A stretch of 64,000 bases of DNA. Source: CAXBES01 sp963974915 (GTDB lineage: Bacteria > Bacteroidota > Bacteroidia > Flavobacteriales > Flavobacteriaceae). Made by a program: the position numbers and the translations under genes. The stretch is taken from positions 33,384 to 97,383 of the forward strand of contig CAXBES010000016.1 of NCBI GenBank assembly GCA_963974915.1, given 5' to 3'. The notes under the pieces were generated by a model. That model had not been told where the DNA came from and ran no database searches. It worked only from the letters and a program-made list of their open reading frames with translations. Positions 9,850 to 18,497 of the stretch are shown here, piece after piece. How positions within the stretch are numbered: position 1 is the stretch's first letter; every line of letters starts with the position of its first letter.

Positions 9850-10521
9850 ATGGAAATAAATATAGGAATAGCAGATGATGAAGAATTATTCAGAATTGGA
9901 ATTGCTCACATTCTCTCTCGTGATCCCGAAATAAATGTAGTATTTCAGGCTTCAAATGGGAAGGATCTATTAGAAATGCTTTCTAAAAGTGATCCAATTC
10001 CCGATATCATCATGACCGATATAAAGATGCCGGAACTCAATGGAGTTGAAGCGACTAAAATTATTAGTCAGACACATAAAGAAATAGGCATAATCGCCCT
10101 TACCACTTATAATACAAAACCATTTATTAGAAATATGATCGATGTTGGAGCCAGTGCTTATCTGGTTAAGAATTCGGCACCTTCAGATGTGATTCATACA
10201 ATAAAGCAAGTTTTTTATAAAGGTTTTTATTACGATAACGAGGTACTGTCCATAATAAACAATAGAAACAGCTATCAAAACACTGAAAGCGAGAAATCTA
10301 TCTTTGATGAAAATTTTCTTACACCTCGTGAAGCTGAGATCCTGGAATTGATCTGTAAACAACATACTACTCATGAAATAGGTAAAAAGCTGTTTATAAG
10401 TCCGCGTACCGTAGAAGTTCACCGCAAGAATCTACTTGATAAAACAGGCGTAAAGAATATAGCGGGTTTAGTTATTTTCGCAATACACAATGATCTTGTT
10501 CCACCAATCATAGTAGATTAG
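9850..10521 (+). CDS. LuxR/NarL-type response regulator, copy 1
   Basis: A 223-residue regulator. The receiver domain has acidic residues D9-D10 and phospho-acceptor Asp57 in MTDIKMPELNG. The C-terminal LuxR helix-turn-helix contains LTPREAEILELI and the recognition segment ISPRTVEVHRKN. It pairs with the kinase directly upstream and lies 184 bp ahead of tssH, so control of the T6SS is a natural hypothesis. A GGGGT-GAAT-ACCCC inverted repeat sits just after its stop codon. Confidence 0.92.
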   Translation: MEINIGIADDEELFRIGIAHILSRDPEINVVFQASNGKDLLEMLSKSDPIPDIIMTDIKMPELNGVEATKIISQTHKEIGIIALTTYNTKPFIRNMIDVGASAYLVKNSAPSDVIHTIKQVFYKGFYYDNEVLSIINNRNSYQNTESEKSIFDENFLTPREAEILELICKQHTTHEIGKKLFISPRTVEVHRKNLLDKTGVKNIAGLVIFAIHNDLVPPIIVD

Positions 10522-10545
10522 TTCTGGTTTTTCATTTTTTAGAAA

Positions 10546-10559
10546 GGGGTGAATACCCC
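10546..10559. promoter_or_regulatory. Inverted repeat GGGGT-GAAT-ACCCC upstream of tssH
   Basis: A perfect 5-bp-arm inverted repeat in the only gap between the response regulator and tssH. The spacing suits a dimeric LuxR-type regulator, and GGGGT half-sites recur in other T6SS gaps (21133, 21733, 24798) and before the second signalling cassette (47899). It could also form a small hairpin after the regulator gene, but there is no T tract. Confidence 0.4.
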
Positions 10560-10647
10560 AATTTACTGTATAACCCACCTCTTTAACCAATTTTTAAGCA
10601 CCTAAACGAATAGTTTTTTAGGAGTTATAAAAATACACTGTATATTG

Positions 10648-10662
10648 TGTAACTTTAGTAAT
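10648..10662 (+). promoter_or_regulatory. Putative -7 promoter region of tssH
   Basis: TGTAACTTTAGTAAT contains TAACTTTA, close to the Bacteroidota -7 consensus TAnnTTTG, and lies 44 bp before the tssH ATG. The identical 15-mer occurs at 32509-32523 ahead of the small Rho-N protein gene. Confidence 0.45.
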
Positions 10663-10705
10663 CAATACTTTAACCAATTCAATTAACAAACCCTGACCAA
10701 ACAAA

Positions 10706-13189
10706 ATGGTAGATTATACACTTACTAATAAGTTAAAACAAACAGTTCATATTGCGCAAGCTATTGCCAGGGAGTACGCGCACGAAAAATATTCGGCTGC
10801 TCATTTGTTAAAAGCCTTACTTCACAAGGATATTGGAATGATGAAGTTTATAGATACCATGGGCCAAGATGCGTATTATGTTGAAGAATGGGCAGAAGTT
10901 CGTTTGGAATCCTTGCCAAAAACCACCAAGATTCCCGAGAATCCTGTTGGGGACTCTTCTGTGGAAGCTGTTTTTTACGAAGCAGATAATATTAAATTGA
11001 AGTTAGGGCTGGATGATGTAAACGAATACTGTCTTCTCATTTCTTTATGTACACCGGGGGTAGGGTTCTCATACGATCAATTAAAAACATTTCCATTAAC
11101 TCCTAACGAAATTATTGATCACCTTGGTTCTGGAAGCAGCGGAAAAGCTTCAGCAGGATCTACATCAACTAAAAAATCCGGGAAAGCATCCGGTGCAAGT
11201 ACTTCAGCAGGATCTACCTTACAAAAATATTGCACCGATAAGACTTCCGAAGCAAGAAATGAATCTATCGAAAATATTTCGGGACGAGATTCAGAAATAA
11301 AAATGATCACTGAAATCCTTGGAAGGAGATCTAAACCTAATGTTCTTATTCTTGGGGATCCCGGAGTGGGGAAAACTGTTTTAATGAACGGACTATCATA
11401 TGCTACCATCAATGAGAATATCCCGGGACATTTAAAGGATGCGAGGGTATTTGAATTAGACTTTATTAATCTGGTTTCGGGAGCCGGTTATAAGGGGGAA
11501 ATTGAAGACAGGTTACAGAAAGTCTTTAACGAATTAAAAGAATTTGACAAACCGATATTGTTGATCGACGAACTTAAAAATATTACAGAAAAAACTTCCG
11601 GAAATCAAGGGTTGGTGAATATACTTAAGTCTGAATTAGTAAAAGGCGGCTTAACCATCATAGCCACTGCAACAAATGATGCCTTTAGAAAACATATTGA
11701 ACCGGATGAAGGTTTATCGCGCCAGTTCGAAATAGTTAGATTAATGGAGCCTAGTGAGGAAGAAGCTCATAGAATGATAATGAATTCGGTGTCGTATTAT
11801 ACAGATCATCACGAACTGGAAATTGATTCGGAAACCATCGCTGAAGCTATTCGTCTTGCGAAACGGTACAACAAGGAACGCAGTTTGCCGGATTCGGCAT
11901 TAGATCTAATTGACAGAACCATGTCTGCCGCCAAGTTTATGGTGGAAACCTCGGTTCCTGAAATAACATCCTTAAAGGAGCGGTTAGATTTGCTTAAAAA
12001 GGAAAAAATGGAGTCGCACAGGGTTTTATCTGAGCAAAACTGGATGTATAGACAAATGCAGGATAAATTGAGTTATTTGCTATTTACCGAGTTGGGTGAG
12101 GATGATCATTTTGAAAATATTCTCGAACCAAAAGAAGGCTTTAAAACTTTAAACGGGGTCCTCGATAGTTTAAAAGAGATCGCCGAAAGAGAGAAGAAAA
12201 GTATCAACAAAAATGACATTGCTTCTACGATCGCTAACAAGACCGGGATTCCAACGGGAAAATTGCAAGCCGATGAGAAAGAACGTCTTCTCAACATGGA
12301 GGAAGTGTTGCAAAAACGTGTAATTGGTCAGGATCACGCTGTAAAAATAATTACCGAAGCGGTACTTGAGTCACGTTCGGGTTTAAGTAAACCGGGATTA
12401 CCTATAGGGTCGTTTTTCTTTTCCGGACCAACCGGTACAGGTAAAACCGAATTGGCAAAGGCCTTGGCAGAGTTTTTATTCCAGGATGAAGGTTCTATCA
12501 TCAGGTTCGATATGTCTGAATTTAAAGAAGAGCATTCGGCAGCTTTATTATACGGTGCACCTCCGGGGTATGTTGGTTATGAAGAAGGTGGTTTACTGGT
12601 TAATAAGATTCGTCAGAAGCCATATTCAATCGTCCTTTTTGACGAAATAGAGAAAGCGCATCCATCGGTTTTTGACATCTTTTTACAGATTTTGGATGAG
12701 GGTAAGTTGCATGACCGACTGGGGAAGGAGGGAGACTTCTCTAATGCGGTAATACTTTTTACTTCAAATATTGGGAGTCAGCATATTGTGGATTCCTTCG
12801 GAAACGGGGTGATACCAAAATCTAGTGATTTATTGGAGATGATGGGGAATCATTTCAGACCCGAATTTTTAGGCCGACTCACCGAAATTATACCATTCTC
12901 ACCAATAACAGAAGAGAATATTGGCAAGATATTTAAGATACAACTAAAGGACCTCCACAAGGCTTTAGATAAGCAGGAAATTGAGTTGGAAATTAGCGAT
13001 GAAGCCACTGCTATGCTGGCAAAAAAAGGGTTTACCCCAAAATACGGAGCAAGGCCACTTCGCGGTGTTATTAGAAGTGATCTAAGATCACCATTGTCTA
13101 AAATGATCATCTCCGGAAAGATTTCGAAGGGAGCAAAAATAAAACTAGAGCTCGATAAGAAAAACGAGTTGAAATGGAATATTACTTAA
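10706..13189 (+). CDS. tssH: T6SS sheath-disassembly ATPase ClpV (TssH)
   Basis: An 827-residue double AAA+ ATPase. The Clp-N domain covers about residues 1-135. A Gly/Ser/Ala/Lys-rich linker (about 141-171) leads to the first ATPase with Walker A GDPGVGKT (217-224) and Walker B LLIDE (285-289). A middle coiled region (about 415-460) leads to the second ATPase with Walker A GPTGTGKT (574-581) and Walker B IVLFDE (642-647). Lying directly before tssB and tssC marks it as ClpV rather than ClpB: it recycles contracted sheath. It is shorter than ClpB, mainly in the middle domain. Confidence 0.92.
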   Translation: MVDYTLTNKLKQTVHIAQAIAREYAHEKYSAAHLLKALLHKDIGMMKFIDTMGQDAYYVEEWAEVRLESLPKTTKIPENPVGDSSVEAVFYEADNIKLKLGLDDVNEYCLLISLCTPGVGFSYDQLKTFPLTPNEIIDHLGSGSSGKASAGSTSTKKSGKASGASTSAGSTLQKYCTDKTSEARNESIENISGRDSEIKMITEILGRRSKPNVLILGDPGVGKTVLMNGLSYATINENIPGHLKDARVFELDFINLVSGAGYKGEIEDRLQKVFNELKEFDKPILLIDELKNITEKTSGNQGLVNILKSELVKGGLTIIATATNDAFRKHIEPDEGLSRQFEIVRLMEPSEEEAHRMIMNSVSYYTDHHELEIDSETIAEAIRLAKRYNKERSLPDSALDLIDRTMSAAKFMVETSVPEITSLKERLDLLKKEKMESHRVLSEQNWMYRQMQDKLSYLLFTELGEDDHFENILEPKEGFKTLNGVLDSLKEIAEREKKSINKNDIASTIANKTGIPTGKLQADEKERLLNMEEVLQKRVIGQDHAVKIITEAVLESRSGLSKPGLPIGSFFFSGPTGTGKTELAKALAEFLFQDEGSIIRFDMSEFKEEHSAALLYGAPPGYVGYEEGGLLVNKIRQKPYSIVLFDEIEKAHPSVFDIFLQILDEGKLHDRLGKEGDFSNAVILFTSNIGSQHIVDSFGNGVIPKSSDLLEMMGNHFRPEFLGRLTEIIPFSPITEENIGKIFKIQLKDLHKALDKQEIELEISDEATAMLAKKGFTPKYGARPLRGVIRSDLRSPLSKMIISGKISKGAKIKLELDKKNELKWNIT

Positions 13190-13243
13190 TTTTTGTAAGA
13201 AAAATTCAAAAAAAACCTATATTTAACATAAATAAGCAACATT

Positions 13244-13693
13244 ATGAGTGATACATATGGAATTGGGGGAACCGAAGTAAAAACAGATGCGAATGAAGCA
13301 TTTGCAGATATACCTCAGAATAGAACCCTCTTAGTAGAAAAACTAACGAACGATCCTGCTATTAAACCGGTGGTACAAACCGGACTAAAAACCGTTGAAG
13401 AGGTTTTTGAACATTACAAGCCTGAAGTAGAAGTTGAGTTTGAAGATAGTGATGGTGTTGGGAAGAAGGAAATGCTTCATTTCAGTAATTTAGGTGATTT
13501 TGGAGCCAAGGGAATTACTCGTCAGAGTGGCTACTTAAAGGATCTGGACACAGAGAAGGATCAGTACATTAAAGTTGTTAAGCAACTTAAAACGAATAAG
13601 ATCTTAAAAACTGCTCTGGCAGATCCTGAAGCAAAACAGGCTTTATTGGACTCTATAAGAGCATTACTAACCGAAATTGAAGAAAATAAATAA
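13244..13693 (+). CDS. tssB: T6SS contractile sheath small subunit TssB
   Basis: A 149-residue protein matching the Bacteroidota TssB type. It has an N-terminal segment beginning SDTYGIGGTEV, a conserved hydrophobic core (LHFSNLGDFGAKGITRQS), and a C-terminal helix that in this family threads with TssC. TssB and TssC form the contractile sheath around the Hcp tube in the cytoplasm. It lies 54 bp after tssH and 5 bp before tssC. The short N-terminus is typical of subtype iii. Confidence 0.92.
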   Translation: MSDTYGIGGTEVKTDANEAFADIPQNRTLLVEKLTNDPAIKPVVQTGLKTVEEVFEHYKPEVEVEFEDSDGVGKKEMLHFSNLGDFGAKGITRQSGYLKDLDTEKDQYIKVVKQLKTNKILKTALADPEAKQALLDSIRALLTEIEENK

Positions 13694-13698
13694 TAAAT

Positions 13699-15045
13699 AT
13701 GGCTGCTAATCAACAACAATTTTCACCTGTAGAGAATCCTGCCGAATTCCTAAAAGAGAGTAGTGATAAGCTGGTAAAGTTTGGTGGGTTCGACTTGCTG
13801 GAAGCTTGTATTGAGGGTGTTCAGAATATGAATCCCGAACGAAAGGCAAGAAAGAAGATCTTCTTGACCGAAATGACGAAGAAGGAAGAGAGAGAAACAT
13901 TAAAAAAGACCTTAGAAATTTGGTCGAATGTACTATCCGGTACAGATGATATTTCTGAAATGGTGGAAGGTGCCGAAAAGAGTGCCGAAGAAGCTCAAAC
14001 TAGCCTGAGAAAGAATTTAGGAAAAGCCATTGATGCCACTCGGGATCTGGAAAGATCGTACAGATCTGTTGCATTATTTTATAAGAATTCTGAATCGGAT
14101 AAAGTTAAAAATATTTCTATAGTGAATGCCGAATTGGACCAAATGAAAGATTTGGACAATACGCGGTTTATAGATGCCATCGCAGAAGAACTCAATGGTG
14201 CGTTCGATAGGTTAGACCTTCGTGAGAATTACGGTTTACTCGTAATTCCCGGGTATTTAGGATCTAATAAAGTTGTAGAAAAATGGGCAAAGATCGCTCA
14301 TGATAATAAGGTGATGCTTGTCACAGACTTCGAGCACTTAGACGAACCGGATGATGTTATGGAAATGTTTGAAATGGCAAATTTAACAGGAGGTGATAAA
14401 TATCGCTCTAATGTTATGATGTCATGTAATTGGCTTGTAGGAAGAGGAAAACATGATGAAGTAGGGGAAGAGGATGATCTTTTCGTTCCGCCTTCCGGAG
14501 CATTAGCCGGTAAAATTTATAGTACATTAATGTCTCAGGTTACCGCAGGTAAGAAATTTGGTGGTATGAACGAGGTAGATGGGGTACGTTTCGATCTTAA
14601 GAAAAGTGATATTGCTCAATTGGAGAAGTTAGGGCTAGTGCCAATGGTAAATGAATACGGAAAGGTAATGGCATTCTCGGCAAAGACACTGTTCAATGGA
14701 GATAACCTAGGGTTACAAACATATTCTGTTGTTCGTGTTTTCGACTATGTTACTAAGGTTTTGATGGATTTCTTAAACCGAAGAGCATTCGAGAACTTCA
14801 ACGCAAGAACGAGAAAAGAACTTATGGGGCAGATCGTGAAATTCTTGGATAGTATCACCGGGCCGGATAAGTTAATTGAAGATTTCTCAATAAAAAGATT
14901 TGAACAAGACCCTAATCAGAAGGATCGTGTTCATCTTGATATTCATATGAAACCATATTTTCCAGCTAAGAACTTTATGATCAAAATGGATGGTCAGAAA
15001 GGCGATGATGGTACAGAATGGGATTCAGAATATGAGCAGCAGTAA
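13699..15045 (+). CDS. tssC: T6SS contractile sheath large subunit TssC
   Basis: The 448-residue sheath subunit follows tssB by 5 bp. Features typical of TssC are the central GLLVIPGYLGSNK region, the VMMSCNWLVGRGK stretch, and a C-terminal part (VHLDIHMKPYFPAKNFMIKMDG) that forms the shared handshake sheet. The ORF ends just before a strong bidirectional terminator, beyond which genes run in the opposite direction. Confidence 0.93.
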   Translation: MAANQQQFSPVENPAEFLKESSDKLVKFGGFDLLEACIEGVQNMNPERKARKKIFLTEMTKKEERETLKKTLEIWSNVLSGTDDISEMVEGAEKSAEEAQTSLRKNLGKAIDATRDLERSYRSVALFYKNSESDKVKNISIVNAELDQMKDLDNTRFIDAIAEELNGAFDRLDLRENYGLLVIPGYLGSNKVVEKWAKIAHDNKVMLVTDFEHLDEPDDVMEMFEMANLTGGDKYRSNVMMSCNWLVGRGKHDEVGEEDDLFVPPSGALAGKIYSTLMSQVTAGKKFGGMNEVDGVRFDLKKSDIAQLEKLGLVPMVNEYGKVMAFSAKTLFNGDNLGLQTYSVVRVFDYVTKVLMDFLNRRAFENFNARTRKELMGQIVKFLDSITGPDKLIEDFSIKRFEQDPNQKDRVHLDIHMKPYFPAKNFMIKMDGQKGDDGTEWDSEYEQQ

Positions 15046-15065
15046 TCTGCACCAACCAAAATTTT

Positions 15066-15092
15066 AAGGCGACCATCTGGTCGCCTTTTTTA
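15066..15092. terminator. Bidirectional terminator between tssC and the DUF2169 gene
   Basis: A perfect 10-bp stem (AAGGCGACCA / TGGTCGCCTT) with a 2-base loop is followed by a T run on the + strand and preceded by an A/T-rich stretch on the other side. It lies between convergent transcription units and can serve both. Confidence 0.85.
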
Positions 15093-15123
15093 TATTTCAT
15101 GTTGTAATTTTATTGCCGGCAAC

Positions 15124-16275
15124 TCATCTCCAGCTTACTTCGTAAGGCATATTTGCAAGTTCGCTGGGAGCATAAGGACGTAAAGCCTTTCCACTTCCCC
15201 TCCAAACAAGAGTTAACTTATTTAGCTCAGGCTCTATTAAGATCGTTTGAAGTACGGGGTCTGTATTTATTAGTTTTCCGTTTCTGCCATCGATTTTAAT
15301 TATAGGTATTTCCTTCGGAATGGTAAATACAAACTCTTGTTTTTGCGGATGAATATTAACTAACCTGCATTGTTGTCCAACTGTTAAGTGATTCGATTGT
15401 AAACCAAGGGAAGCCCCGTTACAGGCTCTAAAGTCTAATGCCGAAACATTTGGATCAGGATTGCTATTAAGTAATGACTCTGAAGCCCATTTGTTTTTTA
15501 TTTCTGAAATGTTTTCGTCCATACCTTCAGGAATGGTGTAACTTCCAAAGTACGCTACTCTGGGAAACCACCCCGGATGTAACCAATCCGTACAAACAGG
15601 AACAGGCATTTTATACCATTCCAATACATTTTTACATATAAAATTCTCGGGAGAAAGTAACTGGTATGGATTCTCAATATTTGGTAATTCTAAAGATGCG
15701 AGTGTAGATTCTGTAGGTTCTACAATATACCCTTTTCCGAGGGGGTTTCTTGGATACCGGTATGGGCTACCGGCTAGAATATCGAGGACCTCACTGGTAT
15801 ATTTAAAAGATTCTTCCGCCTCAATTATATCTCTTAGAGATTTTTCGGCATCCAGGTCTTTTCCGCCGTAAGCATGAGTGTAGGATAATGGTATTTCGCT
15901 AATTTTATTTTCATATTGAAATAGATACCCTTTGCCTTCTGCCTTATAGACTTTCCGATCTGCAAATATAGAATAGTGCATGGCTAATTTCCCGATCTCA
16001 ATAGAAGCTGAAAAATTTTCTACTTCTTTGATACTTCTTGCTTTGCCTTTTAAAACAACATCGGTCAAGGGTTTTAACGGATATACATCAATATCTTGTT
16101 CAAATAGCCCGTCGATCTCTTCATTCATAACATGGTCTTCAATAATACTTTCCTGATCTTCATGCAGTGTACAAGAACCGTTCAGATTAATTTGATAAGT
16201 ACGTTTGGCAATTACCGAAAGTATATGCTTCCCTTTTTTATTAAGACCTGAAATTTGTTGTGATGTATGGGACAT
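15124..16275 (-). CDS. DUF2169 domain protein (T6SS effector adaptor), second copy
   Basis: A 383-residue DUF2169-type protein, recognisable by the YTHAYGGKDLDAEKS, NPLGKGY and LHPGWFPRVAYFG segments. Proteins of this family act as cytoplasmic adaptors that load PAAR or PAAR-like effectors onto the VgrG tip. It is the last gene of the leftward hcp-vgrG operon, and another DUF2169 protein (17528-18496) is encoded earlier in it. The two copies are diverged, so they may serve different cargoes or act as a heteromer. No signal peptide. Confidence 0.8.
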   Translation of the reverse strand: MSHTSQQISGLNKKGKHILSVIAKRTYQINLNGSCTLHEDQESIIEDHVMNEEIDGLFEQDIDVYPLKPLTDVVLKGKARSIKEVENFSASIEIGKLAMHYSIFADRKVYKAEGKGYLFQYENKISEIPLSYTHAYGGKDLDAEKSLRDIIEAEESFKYTSEVLDILAGSPYRYPRNPLGKGYIVEPTESTLASLELPNIENPYQLLSPENFICKNVLEWYKMPVPVCTDWLHPGWFPRVAYFGSYTIPEGMDENISEIKNKWASESLLNSNPDPNVSALDFRACNGASLGLQSNHLTVGQQCRLVNIHPQKQEFVFTIPKEIPIIKIDGRNGKLINTDPVLQTILIEPELNKLTLVWRGSGKALRPYAPSELANMPYEVSWR

Positions 16276-16291
16276 ATTAATGTGGAAAAGG

Positions 16292-16735
16292 TTAGAACTT
16301 GGATGTTGGCGGATATATAAGGTAATAGATTAGCAAAATTGTCCCCGAAAGGCCTAAAAACGCAAGCACCCCATAGAATTTCCATGGAAAACTACCTTCC
16401 AGAACAGCCGCAAGGGGTTTGTCTTTTGGATAGAAGACCTTGACATTATCTCCAATATTATATTTTTTTTCTTTTTCGAAGTTTCCCGAATTTAAAGTGA
16501 TTTTTTTTCCTGTAGCATCATTAAAGCTAAAAATAGGGGCATATGCCATTTTATCGTTGGTGAGACTTTGAGGATTACTTTCTTTCTCCTTAAATCCTTC
16601 AATAGTTGCGATTGCAGTTACTCCGCTATTTTGCATTTGGTAAAGCTGATAAAGCTTCCAAACGGCGAATACAAACATTGCAAAAATTAGAACAAGCATG
16701 AAAACTTTCACAAAAGGGGATGCATCTTTAAGCAT
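16292..16735 (-). CDS. DUF3592-like membrane protein, candidate immunity protein
   Basis: A 147-residue protein with a membrane span at each end (about residues 8-29 and 118-140) and a soluble domain between them holding NIGDNVKVFYPKDKP, which is DUF3592-like. It lies between the PAAR-like gene and the second adaptor gene with gaps of only about 15 bp. Small two-span proteins beside effector genes often protect the producer. I infer an immunity role for the preceding hydrophobic PAAR-like protein, but there is no direct evidence. Confidence 0.55.
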   Translation of the reverse strand: MLKDASPFVKVFMLVLIFAMFVFAVWKLYQLYQMQNSGVTAIATIEGFKEKESNPQSLTNDKMAYAPIFSFNDATGKKITLNSGNFEKEKKYNIGDNVKVFYPKDKPLAAVLEGSFPWKFYGVLAFLGLSGTILLIYYLIYPPTSKF

Positions 16736-16750
16736 AGATTTCAGAATTGA

Positions 16751-17521
16751 TTAATTAATAGTTTCACCCTGGCTATAATGGTTCTCCATCATACTTTCAA
16801 TTTGTTGATCGGAATAATTTCCCGGCCAGTTCCCGGGTGCCGGTCCCGCCGATGGACCAACCGGAGAACCAACAAATACACCAATTACCTTACCAAAGAC
16901 CTGTTCGGCAACGCCTCCTCCAAATTTACTGCTAAAAACTAATGCAGTGGTTAATCCTGCGCTTACCGAAAATCTTCCTGCAAGTCTGGCGACACCGCTC
17001 ATAGCTCCCTTTGCGAGAGCTCCGCCTAATAAGTTAATCGCTCCACTAACGGCAACATCTACGGCTACACTTAGCATACTAGCGCCGAAATCGGCCATAG
17101 TGAAATTAGCTAAATTACAACCTGGAGCTATAACTCCGTTTAAAGAAGCTCCGGGTACAGGGTCTGCACAGTTTAAATTGATTCCAACGTATACCCCAAC
17201 GGCAATAGCGGTACTTGTGCCTCCCGATTGCACTGAAAAAGCACCGAATTCGGAAACAGAGCCACTTGTTAAAACTAACAATGGGAACAAGATATTGGGT
17301 GCAACATGTCCTATTCCCATACCAATATCTGAACCTCGTTGTACAACCAGAAAATTATGTGATTGTACGGTAGGAGCGAGTTGAGCCGATGTCATTAAGC
17401 CTCCCAGAACCTGCGCAACCACATGCGGCATAACCACAGGTGGCGCCGGAGGCCCCGGTGTTCCCATATGCCAATCTACGCCTAGCATGGGATGTATATT
17501 TGTATGTATAGAACAGTACAT
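16751..17521 (-). CDS. PAAR-like spike-tip protein with hydrophobic segments (candidate effector)
   Basis: A 256-residue protein without a signal peptide. It opens with a His/Pro-rich segment (HTNIHPMLGVDWHMGTPG) that recalls PAAR or DUF4150 tip proteins. Residues about 50-230 are rich in Gly, Ala, Ser and Val, with several long hydrophobic stretches. Its position between a DUF2169 adaptor and a small membrane protein, 7 bp downstream of the former, supports a spike-tip cargo. The hydrophobic part could insert in a target membrane. The PAAR assignment rests on context and composition more than on a clear motif. Confidence 0.55.
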   Translation of the reverse strand: MYCSIHTNIHPMLGVDWHMGTPGPPAPPVVMPHVVAQVLGGLMTSAQLAPTVQSHNFLVVQRGSDIGMGIGHVAPNILFPLLVLTSGSVSEFGAFSVQSGGTSTAIAVGVYVGINLNCADPVPGASLNGVIAPGCNLANFTMADFGASMLSVAVDVAVSGAINLLGGALAKGAMSGVARLAGRFSVSAGLTTALVFSSKFGGGVAEQVFGKVIGVFVGSPVGPSAGPAPGNWPGNYSDQQIESMMENHYSQGETIN

Positions 17522-17527
17522 GTTATA

Positions 17528-18496
17528 TTAGTTTTCTAATAATCTGATTATTGTTTTTCTCTTTTCTAAAGGCACCAAAGTATATTTAAATGGAAAATTA
17601 TAAGTGATAAACGCTTGTTTTGAATCCGGAAGTAAACCTACTTGTTCTATCTTCATTTCACGCTTTTCTTTGATATCTCCAATCTTTATCTCTACCTCAA
17701 GAGGTAATTTTGGAATTAAAAAATTAAAAGAACCCTGATCGGTTACATTAGTTGCCGTGAGTAAGTCATTCGGTTTTACAGACTCTACGATCATCTGCGG
17801 AAAAGCAGAATTAAAGAATCTATCACCTATTCGTTTAATTTTTGAATTATCTTCTTCTAACACCACATGATGTTTAGCTTTTAAGGGTAGGATAGGAAAT
17901 GAAGCTAAGCCTGCGGGTTCCTGCCATGATTTCCATTTCGTGATCGGATCATCAACATGTTCAATATTGGGTAATTGATTACCGATGGCCGCCTCCTTTT
18001 TATAATAGTAGCCTTTGCCATAGGGATTCGACGGATATGGAATGTCCAGGCCATCCCAGGTTGTACTACCTCCGAAGGCATTGTGAAGGCTGAGCGGCAT
18101 ACTTTCAAAAGGTTCAGGATTACTTTTTGATAAAATTCCTAGTATCGATTTCCAAACTCTGTTTCCGAATACATTAACCTTATGAATAGTATTACCATTT
18201 AAATTAATCGCAACTTCTGTTTGAGTAATTGTTTTACCTTTGGGTGCTCTTGCATGACCAAAAAGTAAAATATCAACACCTCCACGAATATATACATCGT
18301 CTTTGTCCATAGGACCAAACTCACTTTCCCAGTAGTTGTCCTTTAACTCCCAGTCCTGAATTTTGCTTACAACGGCATTACCAGACTTATCTACATCGAA
18401 TACAACTCTGCATTGTGCAGACATTGCGATATTTTCCTCACCAATCGTAGTGCGATGCGTCAATGTACTAAATGGAGTCTCGTTGTAGAATTCCAT
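17528..18496 (-). CDS. DUF2169 domain protein (T6SS effector adaptor), first copy
   Basis: A 322-residue DUF2169 protein with the family landmarks VYIRGGVDILLFGHARAPKG, HNAFGG and YPSNPYGKGYYY. The family is known to chaperone PAAR-domain effectors onto VgrG. Its stop lies 7 bp before the PAAR-like gene, and its start follows the spike-protein gene by 1 bp, so all are translated from one message. It is shorter than the downstream paralogue by about 60 residues. Confidence 0.8.
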   Translation of the reverse strand: MEFYNETPFSTLTHRTTIGEENIAMSAQCRVVFDVDKSGNAVVSKIQDWELKDNYWESEFGPMDKDDVYIRGGVDILLFGHARAPKGKTITQTEVAINLNGNTIHKVNVFGNRVWKSILGILSKSNPEPFESMPLSLHNAFGGSTTWDGLDIPYPSNPYGKGYYYKKEAAIGNQLPNIEHVDDPITKWKSWQEPAGLASFPILPLKAKHHVVLEEDNSKIKRIGDRFFNSAFPQMIVESVKPNDLLTATNVTDQGSFNFLIPKLPLEVEIKIGDIKEKREMKIEQVGLLPDSKQAFITYNFPFKYTLVPLEKRKTIIRLLEN

Positions 18497-18497
18497 G

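Noticed and set aside
16947..17384. 145-codon + strand frame antisense to the PAAR-like gene
   Set aside because: Shadow frame caused by the Gly/Ala-rich composition of the real gene; the coding strand has the operon context and matching gene spacing.
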